The position numbers and the translations under genes were made by a program. Positions 32,191 through 39,286 of a stretch of 42,479 bases of DNA are shown here, in pieces (position 1 is the first letter of the stretch; every line of letters begins with the position of its first letter). A model generated the notes under the pieces. That model searched no databases. It was not told the origin of the DNA and saw nothing but the letters and a program-made list of their open reading frames with translations. The stretch is from Streptacidiphilus fuscans (GTDB lineage Bacteria > Actinomycetota > Actinomycetes > Streptomycetales > Streptomycetaceae): positions 742,956-785,434 of the forward strand of contig NZ_JADPRT010000001.1 in assembly GCF_015690355.1 (NCBI RefSeq). Reading direction: 5' to 3'.

Positions 32191-32703
32191 GTGTCGCGGG
32201 AACAAGGACGCGTCGTCGTCGGAGTCAGCGGATCAGTGGCCGGCGTGTGCGCACTGCGCCGCGCCGTCCGTGAGGCAGGCAGGGACCACCGCCAGGTGCT
32301 CGCCGTCCTGTGCTGGGAACCACCCGAGGGAGACCGCCTCTACCGGGCCCGCCCCTGCCCGGAACTGGCCGCCCTGTGGCAGCGCCAGGCCACCGACCGC
32401 TGGCAGGCCGCCTTCGTCGACGCCTTCGGCGGCGTCCCGACCGAGGTCCCCGTCGAACGCATGGTCGTCCGCACCGACTCACCCGGCCACGTCCTGTGCA
32501 CGCTGGCCGACGACCCGGACGACCTGCTCGTCGTCGGCACCTCCCACCGCAACCGCCCCTGGGACGTGCTCCGACCCCAACGGGTACTGCGCCACCTGCT
32601 ACGCAACGCCCGCTGCCCGGTCCTGCCGGTCTCGGCTCCGCAGATGCCCAAGGGCGCCCTCGGCGCCCTGCGCCGCGCCGCCCCCGCCGACTTCGCGCGC
32701 TGA
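32191..32703 (+). CDS. Universal stress protein (UspA-like)
   Basis: This 170-residue single-domain protein has the Usp pattern: RVVVGVSGSVAGVCALRRAV at the start (beta-strand, then the Asp position replaced by Ser), VLAVLCWEPPE, and a C-terminal LLVVGTSHRN with VLRHLLRNARCPVLPVSA. The ATP-binding G-x2-G-x9-GS motif is degenerate (GTSHRNRPWDVLRPQRV), so ATP binding is doubtful. GTG 32191 follows GGAAGGG by six bases; the frame is open far upstream across the 9-base repeats, which do not look coding. It diverges from the MocR gene and is terminated by strong hairpins. Confidence 0.85.
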   Translation: MSREQGRVVVGVSGSVAGVCALRRAVREAGRDHRQVLAVLCWEPPEGDRLYRARPCPELAALWQRQATDRWQAAFVDAFGGVPTEVPVERMVVRTDSPGHVLCTLADDPDDLLVVGTSHRNRPWDVLRPQRVLRHLLRNARCPVLPVSAPQMPKGALGALRRAAPADFAR

Positions 32704-32714
32704 GCCGGCCCTAC

Positions 32715-32765
32715 GGCGGCCCTGTGCCTGAAGGCCGCCCGGGTGGCACCCCTGCGGTGCCACCC
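32715..32765. terminator. Double hairpin between convergent genes
   Basis: GGCGGCC (32715-32721) pairs with GGCCGCC (32733-32739), and GGGTGGCACC (32741-32750) pairs perfectly with GGTGCCACCC (32756-32765) around a 5-base loop. Lying between the ends of the stress gene and the DUF2182 gene, it probably stops transcription from both sides. Confidence 0.7.
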
Positions 32766-32869
32766 TTGGGCCCTTCGTCAAGCCGACGCCCGTCCAGAGC
32801 GGCCGTACTTGTCAGCCACCTTCCGGGCATCCGCCCCCCGGCGCGCCCCCCGGAGTGGCCGCCCGGCGG

Positions 32870-33736
32870 TCAGCCGACCAGCGCCGCCACGGGCGTGTGC
32901 ACCAGCGGCTCCAGCATCAACGCGACCCCCAGGACGACCATCACCCCACCCGCCGCACGGGCGATCACCCGGCCCGTCCGCAGCACCCGCTCGGCCAGGA
33001 ACAGCAGCGTCAGCGCCCCCATCCACAACAGGTTGCTCAACCCCACCGCCGCCTGCACCAGCATCAGCGCCCAGCAACACCCCAGGCAGTACAAGCCGTT
33101 GAGGGCGCCCGCCCGCAACGTCCCCGCCGTCCCTGCGGTGAAGTCGTGCGTGAGGACGAACGACAGCGGACTGCGACACACCGTCAGGCAGCGCGTCTTG
33201 AGCCCCGTGAACTGGAACGCCCCGGCGGCCGCGATCACCAGTCCCGTCCCCGCCGTACGCCACACCCCCGCGCCGGAGGGCACCACAGCCCGCTCGGCGA
33301 CCATCAGCAACAGCGGAACCAGTCCGGAGACCATCCACACCAGCAGGTACCCGGCGATGAACACGGCGGTCGCCACCGTCCCGGCCCGCCCCCGGGTACG
33401 GGTGACGAACCGGTGCGCAGCGACCAGCGGGACCGCCACCGGCAGCATCATCGCGATCACCATGCCGGCCCACATGGCCAGGAACATCACCGCGTCGGCG
33501 GCCGAGACGCCCCCGGCCCCCGCCGCGCCGCCCCCGCCCATCCCCGGCATGGACCCCATGCCAGGCATGCCCGGCATGGAACCCATCCCCGGCATCGACG
33601 GCATGGAGGGCATGGACGGCGCCGGGGACTGGCCGCCGGCGTACATCCACCACCACGCCAGCGCCGACACCGCCAGCATCCAGACGGCAGCGGAGTAGGT
33701 GAGCCGCCGCAGCACGGCCCTCGGCGCCGTCGTCAC
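32870..33736 (-). CDS. DUF2182 membrane protein with Met-rich segment
   Basis: This 288-residue membrane protein matches the DUF2182 pattern: first helix AVWMLAVSALAWWWMYAG (about 17-34), the core AMWAGMVIAMMLPVAVPLVA (about 87-106), and a Cys-containing helix LNGLYCLGCCWALMLVQAAV near 212-231. DUF2182 proteins are predicted metal-binding membrane proteins of unknown role. Between helices 1 and 2, residues 42-66 have Met at every third position nine times (SMPSMPSMPGMGSMPGMPG), like Met-rich copper-binding segments. GTG 33736 overlaps the DUF1326 stop (GTGA), so the two are translationally coupled. It is the last gene of a four-gene leftward cassette. Confidence 0.85.
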   Translation of the reverse strand: MTTAPRAVLRRLTYSAAVWMLAVSALAWWWMYAGGQSPAPSMPSMPSMPGMGSMPGMPGMGSMPGMGGGGAAGAGGVSAADAVMFLAMWAGMVIAMMLPVAVPLVAAHRFVTRTRGRAGTVATAVFIAGYLLVWMVSGLVPLLLMVAERAVVPSGAGVWRTAGTGLVIAAAGAFQFTGLKTRCLTVCRSPLSFVLTHDFTAGTAGTLRAGALNGLYCLGCCWALMLVQAAVGLSNLLWMGALTLLFLAERVLRTGRVIARAAGGVMVVLGVALMLEPLVHTPVAALVG

Positions 33737-34329
33737 TCCGCCGACCCCATCTTCATCGGCCCGAAGTCCGCGTGGACCAGCGGCCAGTCCCAGCCCAGCT
33801 CCGGGTCGGAGAAGCGGCTCTCGGTCTTCGCCAGCAGCCGCTCACCACCGAACGACATCAGCGCGTTGTGCACCGCGATCGGCGTCGTCCCGTCCCGCCC
33901 GAGCAGCGGCTTGACCGGTACCAGACTGGGCCGCCCCAACTGGAAGAACGGCTTGTCCCCGGCGTCGTCCAACGCGATCGGCACGCGTCGCACACCCTTG
34001 AAGTCCGCCACCAGCGTGAACAGCATCGCCAGCAGCCCGCCGGCCTTGCCGGTCAGGATCTGCTCCAGCGCCTCCGACTGCGCGGGCCCGGTCTCCTCGT
34101 CGATGTAGACCGCGACCTGCAGCCCGCCGTCCCACACATGATGGACCGTCCGGTACGCCACCCCCAGCTTGCACCCCGCCAGGTCGGTGTCGCCGTAGAA
34201 CCCCTTGTCCACCACACCCACACCGATGGCGTCACACGAACCGTGAGTCGGCTCCTCGGCGAACCAGCACGGACACGGCGTCCCACAGTTGCACGCCCCG
34301 GCGAGCCTGCCCTCGATGGACCACTCCAT
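33733..34329 (-). CDS. DUF1326 Cys-rich protein
   Basis: This 198-residue soluble protein opens with the family hallmark EGRLAGACNCGTPCPCWFAE: Cys13, 15, 19 and 21 in a CxCx3CxC cluster, with Cys32 (HGSCDA) following. That looks like a soft-metal or cluster-binding site. The rest has GLQVAVYIDEETGPAQSEAL (about 69-88) and a GGLLAMLFTLVADFKG helix (about 97-112). DUF1326 genes are, to my recollection, often beside DUF2182 genes; the function is unknown. GGAGGG lies four bases before ATG 34329. It overlaps the DUF2182 gene by four bases, so both products probably act together on one metal or cofactor. Confidence 0.87.
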   Translation of the reverse strand: MEWSIEGRLAGACNCGTPCPCWFAEEPTHGSCDAIGVGVVDKGFYGDTDLAGCKLGVAYRTVHHVWDGGLQVAVYIDEETGPAQSEALEQILTGKAGGLLAMLFTLVADFKGVRRVPIALDDAGDKPFFQLGRPSLVPVKPLLGRDGTTPIAVHNALMSFGGERLLAKTESRFSDPELGWDWPLVHADFGPMKMGSAE

Positions 34330-34368
34330 AACGCCCTCCGCAAAAGGTCATTTCGGCACTCGGAAAGG

Positions 34369-34404
34369 GGCCGGGCACCGCGGGAACCCCCACGCCGCCC
34401 GGCC
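34369..34404 (-). promoter_or_regulatory. Hairpin in the gap before DUF1326
   Basis: GGCCGGGC (34369-34376) pairs perfectly with GCCCGGCC (34397-34404). It lies in the 101-base gap between the di-iron enzyme and DUF1326 genes and could act as a partial terminator or mRNA processing site that sets gene ratios within the cassette. Confidence 0.4.
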
Positions 34405-34430
34405 GCACTCACTACAGGCACACCGCCAGA

Positions 34431-35156
34431 TCAGGCGGAAGCCTTCGCCAGCTTCGCCTCCTGGGCGCGGGTGGCCTCGTACGCCTCGGTGAAGTACATC
34501 GCGAACAGCTTGTACAGGTGCTCGAAGTGCCCCCGCAGCCGCTCGACGTCCTCCTCCGAACTCACCAGCGACATCAGCGTGTTCCACACATCACCGGTGT
34601 GGTCCTCGTCGATGTCGTAGTTGACGTGGGTGCGCGCGCCGCGCACCTCGTCCGCGCCCAGGACCTTCTCCAGGTTGTCCAGCCAGTGCGGCTGCGTCTT
34701 CCGCGTCGTGTACTCCAGGAAGTAGCTGCTCGCGATCGCCGCCAGCGGCGTCCCCTCGAACTCCAGGCAGTACAGGAAGTAGCCGTTCAGCAGCTTCGTG
34801 GCCAGGAACGGATCGGTCGAGTAGACCTCGTCCGAGGGCACGCCCAGACGCGCCAGGTCGGCCAGGAACAGCTTGTCGTGCAGCATCTCGTCGTCCGTGT
34901 ACTCGGCCCACTCCTTGGCCGTGACCGGGTCGTGCAGCGTGAAGTACCGGATCGCATGCGCGTCGATCGTCCGCTTCCGACGGATGCGCAGGATCGTCTC
35001 GATGGTGTGCCGCTTGTAGTACGGCATGTCGACATCGGTGGCACTCAGGAAATGCGCCGCGTACGGCACCTCCTGGTAGAACCGCTTGATGTAGCCGTCG
35101 AGCAGGTCGTCGATCTGCTTACGGAGCTCCGGACGAATGATCTCGGCCTGAGACAT
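34431..35156 (-). CDS. Haem-oxygenase-like di-iron enzyme
   Basis: This 241-residue all-helical protein looks like the haem-oxygenase-like iron-containing redox family (HDO; includes UndA, CADD and SznF). Candidate ligands are Glu90 and His93 in EYTDDEMLHDKLFLADLARL, Glu132/Glu134 in LEFEGTPLAAIASSYFLEY, and His177, Asp181/Asp183 and His186 in HVNYDIDEDH, a variant of the H-x3-D-x2-H motif with a two-residue insertion. Such enzymes use O2 to oxidise or cleave amines, acids or amino acids. The start is ATG 35156 (GGAGGAG ten bases upstream). It sits between a GNAT-type gene and DUF1326, so it probably makes or modifies a small molecule in this cassette. Confidence 0.75.
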   Translation of the reverse strand: MSQAEIIRPELRKQIDDLLDGYIKRFYQEVPYAAHFLSATDVDMPYYKRHTIETILRIRRKRTIDAHAIRYFTLHDPVTAKEWAEYTDDEMLHDKLFLADLARLGVPSDEVYSTDPFLATKLLNGYFLYCLEFEGTPLAAIASSYFLEYTTRKTQPHWLDNLEKVLGADEVRGARTHVNYDIDEDHTGDVWNTLMSLVSSEEDVERLRGHFEHLYKLFAMYFTEAYEATRAQEAKLAKASA

Positions 35157-35254
35157 AGTTCGCTCACTCCTCCAAAAAACGGGAACACCACAGAAAACAC
35201 GGAATCCAGCACCCTGCTGACAGGGCGGGCGGCCGACAAAAGCCACCCTCGGCG

Positions 35255-35908
35255 CTACTTCGCCGGCTCCAACGTCGTCGAATCGGAAACGTCCGGCCGC
35301 GGCCCCACGAAATCCTCCAAGGAGAACTCCGACTTACCCGCAGCCGCCGCCTCGACCAGCGGCTTGAAGCCGTAATCGACCAGCCGCTCCACCACCACGG
35401 CTACATCGGCCACGATGGTGAAGTAGTCGTCACCACGCCCGGGCACCTCGTAGGGGCCCGCGACGACCTCCGCGCCGCACGCGGTGAAACCTGACAGCTT
35501 CCCGCGCCGGCAGTACGAGACCACCTTCTCGATCGGCAGGTTCCCCAACGCCCACGCGGACGCCCAACCGAACAGCAGCCGCGAGTACGGCAGGTCACGC
35601 CCACGGCTCGACAGCGAGACCAACCGGCCCAGCTCCCACACCCCGGGGTCACCCACAAGTTCCTCGGGCAGCAGCCCGAGCCGCTCGATCTCCGTGGTGG
35701 TGGCGGTCACGGGAACAATGCGCAACGACGCAGTGGCCCGATCGTCCTTCCGCAGCAGGAAAACCTTCCCGTGCAGATCCTGGTCCTTGTCGAGCCACCA
35801 GAACTCACTGTCGGGAAAACGCGGCTCGTACCGCAGAAGACGCAACGCGTGCGCCTCCGACAGGTCGTTCACATCCTGCGCCAGAGAGAATCTGTAGAAA
35901 TCGTCCAT
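35255..35908 (-). CDS. GNAT-fold acyl-synthase-like protein (N-acyl amino acid / AHL synthase type)
   Basis: This 217-residue protein resembles the GNAT-fold N-acyl-amino-acid and acyl-homoserine-lactone synthases: FYRFSLAQDVNDLSEAHALR start, a Trp-rich strand region (SEFWWLDKDQDLHGKVFLLR), TASLRIVPVTATTTE (about 59-73, strand with conserved Arg), WELGRLVSLSSRGRDLPYSR (about 91-110, the ExxRLxV-like block) and LLFGWASAWALGNLPIEKV, the helix facing acyl-CoA or acyl-ACP. The final 25 residues are a flexible tail. ATG 35908 follows GGGAGGG closely. As first gene of the leftward cassette it may join an acyl group to an amine later oxidised by the di-iron enzyme. Assignment is from pattern only. 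Confidence 0.6.
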   Translation of the reverse strand: MDDFYRFSLAQDVNDLSEAHALRLLRYEPRFPDSEFWWLDKDQDLHGKVFLLRKDDRATASLRIVPVTATTTEIERLGLLPEELVGDPGVWELGRLVSLSSRGRDLPYSRLLFGWASAWALGNLPIEKVVSYCRRGKLSGFTACGAEVVAGPYEVPGRGDDYFTIVADVAVVVERLVDYGFKPLVEAAAAGKSEFSLEDFVGPRPDVSDSTTLEPAK

Positions 35909-36311
35909 CAACCCTCCCGATCAGACCCCGCGTCCCACCCCTGAACCCCGAGGCACAGGAAAATCACGACCCCGTTTCCTCGACAACTCCATCATGGTCC
36001 ACACACTCTGATCCACCGACACAAATCCCCGCCCTGAACGGGGCATGCCCGGTAGACGACACCACCGGGCGCCGAAGACGCGATTGCTGCGGTCGGCCAG
36101 GTTTCACGGCGCGGTCCTCTGGCACGGCTCCCGAGGCGATTTCAGGCGCACCGTCGCAGATCCGGGCATTCGGAGCGGGTCGTGCCGTCCCGACCCTTCC
36201 GAGCTGCGGTGGAGCGGGCGAAACGTGGTGTCGCGCTGTCCGAGGAGTCGGCTAACCTGCCGCTGCCGATCATGTGATTGTGCTGCCGGGTCGGCCTTGG
36301 GAAGGAATCTT
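35909..36311. other. Divergent intergenic region
   Basis: This 400-base gap separates the leftward metal-linked cassette from the rightward HSP90/TPR unit and must carry both promoters. It contains GGGCATGCCC (36041-36050), the palindrome clustered near 28.9 kb, overlapped by a CCCCG/CGGGG stem (36027-36043). The reading frame open from 36045 is the non-coding extension of the next gene. No convincing -10/-35 pair was identified. Confidence 0.5.
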
Positions 36312-37403
36312 GTGTCGAACCTCTCGTTCGTAGGGCCCGCTCTGGTCGTGGCCGGGTTGGTCGCGCGCACCGTCGCCCAGGGGAAGCGGTCCCAGGCTCG
36401 GGTGCGGTCCTCGGGGCCGCGGCCGGTGTCGGTGCATCACGACTACGACGACCCGGAGCTCGCCGAACTGCTGAAGGCTGCAGGGAGGGCGGACTGGGAC
36501 GCTACGGCTGCGGTTCTGCGGCCGTGTCGGGATCGGGGTGATCACAATCGGTTGATCTGGTTGATCGGTTGCATTGAGGATCACGGCGGTGAGTTCCTGG
36601 TGCGGGTCGGTGAGCGTCGGGCTGATGACGCGCTCGCGCGGACGGTGTGTGGGGCCCGGCATGTCGCGTGGGCGTGGGAGGCGCGGACCCGTGCGCAGGC
36701 CTCCCACGTGAGTCGGGAGCAGTTCGAGCTGTTCCACGAGCGGCTGCGCATGGCCGAGGAACACCTGTATGCGGCTGTGGAGTTGGACCCGGAGTCGGCC
36801 GCGCCGTGGTGTTCCCTGACCGTTGCCTCGCGTGGTCTCCAGCACGGGAGCGATGTGACGCGGCGACGGTTCGAGGCCGGTGTCCGGCGCGCGCCGACGG
36901 ACCTGGGGCTGCACGCGGCGATGCTGCAGCAGGTCTGCGCGAAGTGGGGCGGTTCCCATGAGGAGATGCATGCCTTCGCCAGGGAGTCGCTGGTGAAGTC
37001 TCCGCCGGGCAGTGGCATCGGCGCGTTGACGGCGTTCGCGCATATCGAGCACTGGCTGGATCTGCCGCAGGTCGAACGCGGCGCCTACATCCGTACTCCA
37101 GATGTCGTCGAGGAGCTTCGTCGGGCCGCGGCTGTGTCCGTGCTGCACGCGGACTACGCGCCCACCGAGTCGCCCTTTCCCGCGCTCAACGCGTTTGCGA
37201 TGGCGTTCTGGCTCGCGGGTGACCTGAACAGTGCCCGGCCGCTCTTCGAGCGCATCGGCGATCATCCGACGCGGTATCCCTGGGGCTTCTACGGGAACGC
37301 CGGTCAGGCGTTCGCGAACGCGCGTCAGGAGTGCACGAAGGGCAAGCCGTCCAAGCCAGTACCGCGGGCCGAGAAGCCCAAGCGGTCGAAGCAGCCGAAG
37401 TAG
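36312..37403 (+). CDS. Helical-repeat protein with N-terminal membrane anchor
   Basis: This 363-residue protein begins MSNLSFVGPALVVAGLVART, a short hydrophobic segment that may anchor it, followed by a basic linker. The rest is helical with TPR-like pairs (EEHLYAAVELDPESAAPWCS, DLGLHAAMLQQVCAKWGG, AFAMAFWLAGDLNSARPLFE) and ends in a Lys/Pro-rich tail (KGKPSKPVPRAEKPKRSKQP). It may belong to the DUF4034-like group, but I am unsure. GTG 36312 has GAAGGA five bases upstream. Eleven bases separate it from the HSP90-like gene, so they form one operon. Probable role: an adaptor for the HSP90-like protein. Confidence 0.75.
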   Translation: MSNLSFVGPALVVAGLVARTVAQGKRSQARVRSSGPRPVSVHHDYDDPELAELLKAAGRADWDATAAVLRPCRDRGDHNRLIWLIGCIEDHGGEFLVRVGERRADDALARTVCGARHVAWAWEARTRAQASHVSREQFELFHERLRMAEEHLYAAVELDPESAAPWCSLTVASRGLQHGSDVTRRRFEAGVRRAPTDLGLHAAMLQQVCAKWGGSHEEMHAFARESLVKSPPGSGIGALTAFAHIEHWLDLPQVERGAYIRTPDVVEELRRAAAVSVLHADYAPTESPFPALNAFAMAFWLAGDLNSARPLFERIGDHPTRYPWGFYGNAGQAFANARQECTKGKPSKPVPRAEKPKRSKQPK

Positions 37404-37414
37404 GAGCCGGACCA

Positions 37415-39286
37415 GTGACTACCAGCCAGCCGGGCCACACGTTCCAGGTCGACCTACGCGGTCTGGTCGACCTGCTGTCCCACCATCTCTACTCCTCTCC
37501 CAGGGTCTACCTGCGCGAGTTGATGCAGAACGCGGTCGACGCGATCACCGCGCGCCGGGTTCTCGACGGGTCCGCTCCTGCGCGGATCACCATCCGGACC
37601 GGCCTGTCGGGCGGCGGTATCAGCGTCGAGGACTCCGGTGTCGGGCTCACCGAGTCCGATGTCCACAGTTTTCTTGCCACCATCGGCCGTTCGTCCAAGC
37701 GGAACGCCAACGGAGACCTGGACCTGACGGCCGCTCGGGGCGATTTCATCGGCCAGTTCGGCATCGGCCTGCTCGCGTGCTTCGTCGTCGCCGACGAGAT
37801 CACGGTGGTCACGCGCAGCGCGAAGGAGCCGGGCGCGCCGGCGGTGGAATGGCGTGGCCGCAGCGACGGTACGTACAGCATCCGGACGCTGCCAGCAGGC
37901 GCGGTCGCGCAGCCCGGCACGACCGTGACGCTGACCCCGCGCGCCGACGGCAGTGAGTGGCTGGAGCCCCGCAGCGTGCTGCAACTGGCCCGCCATTTCG
38001 GTTCGTTGCTGCGGTATCAGGTCCAGGTGGTGGACCGGCACGGTGACGTGAACCAGGTGAACGACACCCCGCCGGTGTGGGAGCGGACCTACCGTTCACC
38101 GTTGGCCCGACGTGAGGCGCTGGCCGCGTACGGCAAGGCCGTCTTCGACTTCGTGCCGCTGGACACCATCGACCTGGACATCCCGCTCGTCGGGCTCAAG
38201 GGTGTGGCCTTCGTGCTGCCGACGCCCGCCCACCCGACCAGGCGTTCCGGGAACCGGGTGCACCTGAAGGGCATGCTGCTGTCCGACCAGGCCACCGAAC
38301 TGGTGCCGGACTGGGCGTTCTTCGTGGCGTGCGTGGTCGACACCACCGGCTTGCGCCCGACCGCATCGCGCGAGGCCTTGTACGAGGACGAGACCCTGGC
38401 CGCCGTCCGCGACGCGATCGGCGAGCGGGTGCGGCAGTGGCTGACCGGCCTGGCCGCCCAGGACCTGGCCACGCTGCGGCAGTTCCTCGACGTCCACCAC
38501 CTTGCGGTGAAGGCCTTGGCGCGCCACGACGACCAGCTGCTCGCGCTGCTGCTGCCGTGGCTGCCGTTCGAGACGACGGACGGCCGGGTCAGTCTGGACG
38601 AGTTCGCCCGCACGCACCCGGTGGTGCTGGTCACTCAGACAGTCGAGGAGTTCCGGCAGGTCGCGCCGATCGCGGCGGCGGCCGGGCTCGGGGTGGTCAA
38701 CGGAGGCTACGTCTACGATCGCGAGCTGGTGCACCAGTTGCCGCAGGTCCGCCCCGGGGTCTCCGTGGCGGATCTGGACCCGGAGACCGTCACGGCGCAC
38801 CTCGACGGCGTCGACCCGGCCGCCGAGCTGGCTGCCGCGCCGTTCTTGGCCCGTGCCCGAGCGGTCGCGGACCGGCTGGAGACCGATGTCGCGCTGCGCG
38901 CGTTCCAGCCCGTCGGCGTCCCGGCCATGCTGGTGGACAACCGGGAAGCCCGGCACGAGCGGCGCCGCGCCGAGCTGTCCGCCGGGGCTGACGACCTGTG
39001 GGCGGGCATCCTCGGGTCGCTGAGCTCCTCGGAGCCGCGGGCCCAGCTCATCCTGAACTACCTCAACCCGTTGATCCGCGAGCTTTCCGAGCTGGCGGCG
39101 ACGGTGGACCCGCAGCTGTCCGAGACGGCGGTCGAGGCGCTGTACGGGCAGGCGCTGCTGCTCTCCCGACGGCCGCTGCGGCCTTCGGACCACGCTTTGC
39201 TGAACCGCTCGTTCCTCGGCCTGCTCGAATTCGCGACCCAGGCGGCCGACGCCGGCACCCGAGGTGGACCGGAGGGGACGCGGTGA
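37415..39286 (+). CDS. HSP90-family ATPase
   Basis: This 623-residue protein has an HSP90 N-terminal GHKL ATPase domain: VDLLSHHLYSSPRVYLRELM with QNAVDAI (Glu35, Asn39), VEDSGVGLTE (Asp73) and GDFIGQFGIGLLACFVVADE (about 109-128). The middle domain carries ASREALYEDE, like the SRE-L segment that completes the ATPase site. The C-terminal third is poorly conserved and unlike HtpG. It is likely an active, ATP-driven dimeric chaperone. GTG 37415 follows AGGAG by eight bases; its stop overlaps the start of the 1006-residue TPR gene by four bases. The operon pairs an HSP90-like ATPase with TPR proteins, as eukaryotic Hsp90 uses TPR co-chaperones. Confidence 0.87.
   Translation: MTTSQPGHTFQVDLRGLVDLLSHHLYSSPRVYLRELMQNAVDAITARRVLDGSAPARITIRTGLSGGGISVEDSGVGLTESDVHSFLATIGRSSKRNANGDLDLTAARGDFIGQFGIGLLACFVVADEITVVTRSAKEPGAPAVEWRGRSDGTYSIRTLPAGAVAQPGTTVTLTPRADGSEWLEPRSVLQLARHFGSLLRYQVQVVDRHGDVNQVNDTPPVWERTYRSPLARREALAAYGKAVFDFVPLDTIDLDIPLVGLKGVAFVLPTPAHPTRRSGNRVHLKGMLLSDQATELVPDWAFFVACVVDTTGLRPTASREALYEDETLAAVRDAIGERVRQWLTGLAAQDLATLRQFLDVHHLAVKALARHDDQLLALLLPWLPFETTDGRVSLDEFARTHPVVLVTQTVEEFRQVAPIAAAAGLGVVNGGYVYDRELVHQLPQVRPGVSVADLDPETVTAHLDGVDPAAELAAAPFLARARAVADRLETDVALRAFQPVGVPAMLVDNREARHERRRAELSAGADDLWAGILGSLSSSEPRAQLILNYLNPLIRELSELAATVDPQLSETAVEALYGQALLLSRRPLRPSDHALLNRSFLGLLEFATQAADAGTRGGPEGTR

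Noticed and set aside
33539..33613. GGCATGCCCGGCATGG inside the DUF2182 gene as another member of the GGGCATGCCC repeat family
   Set aside because: It is explained by codons for the Met-Pro-Gly repeat and lacks the GGTT flank.
38998..39282. N-terminal extension of the giant TPR protein
   Set aside because: It is an out-of-frame shadow of the HSP90-like gene; GTG 39283 with GGAGGGG five bases upstream is the better start.
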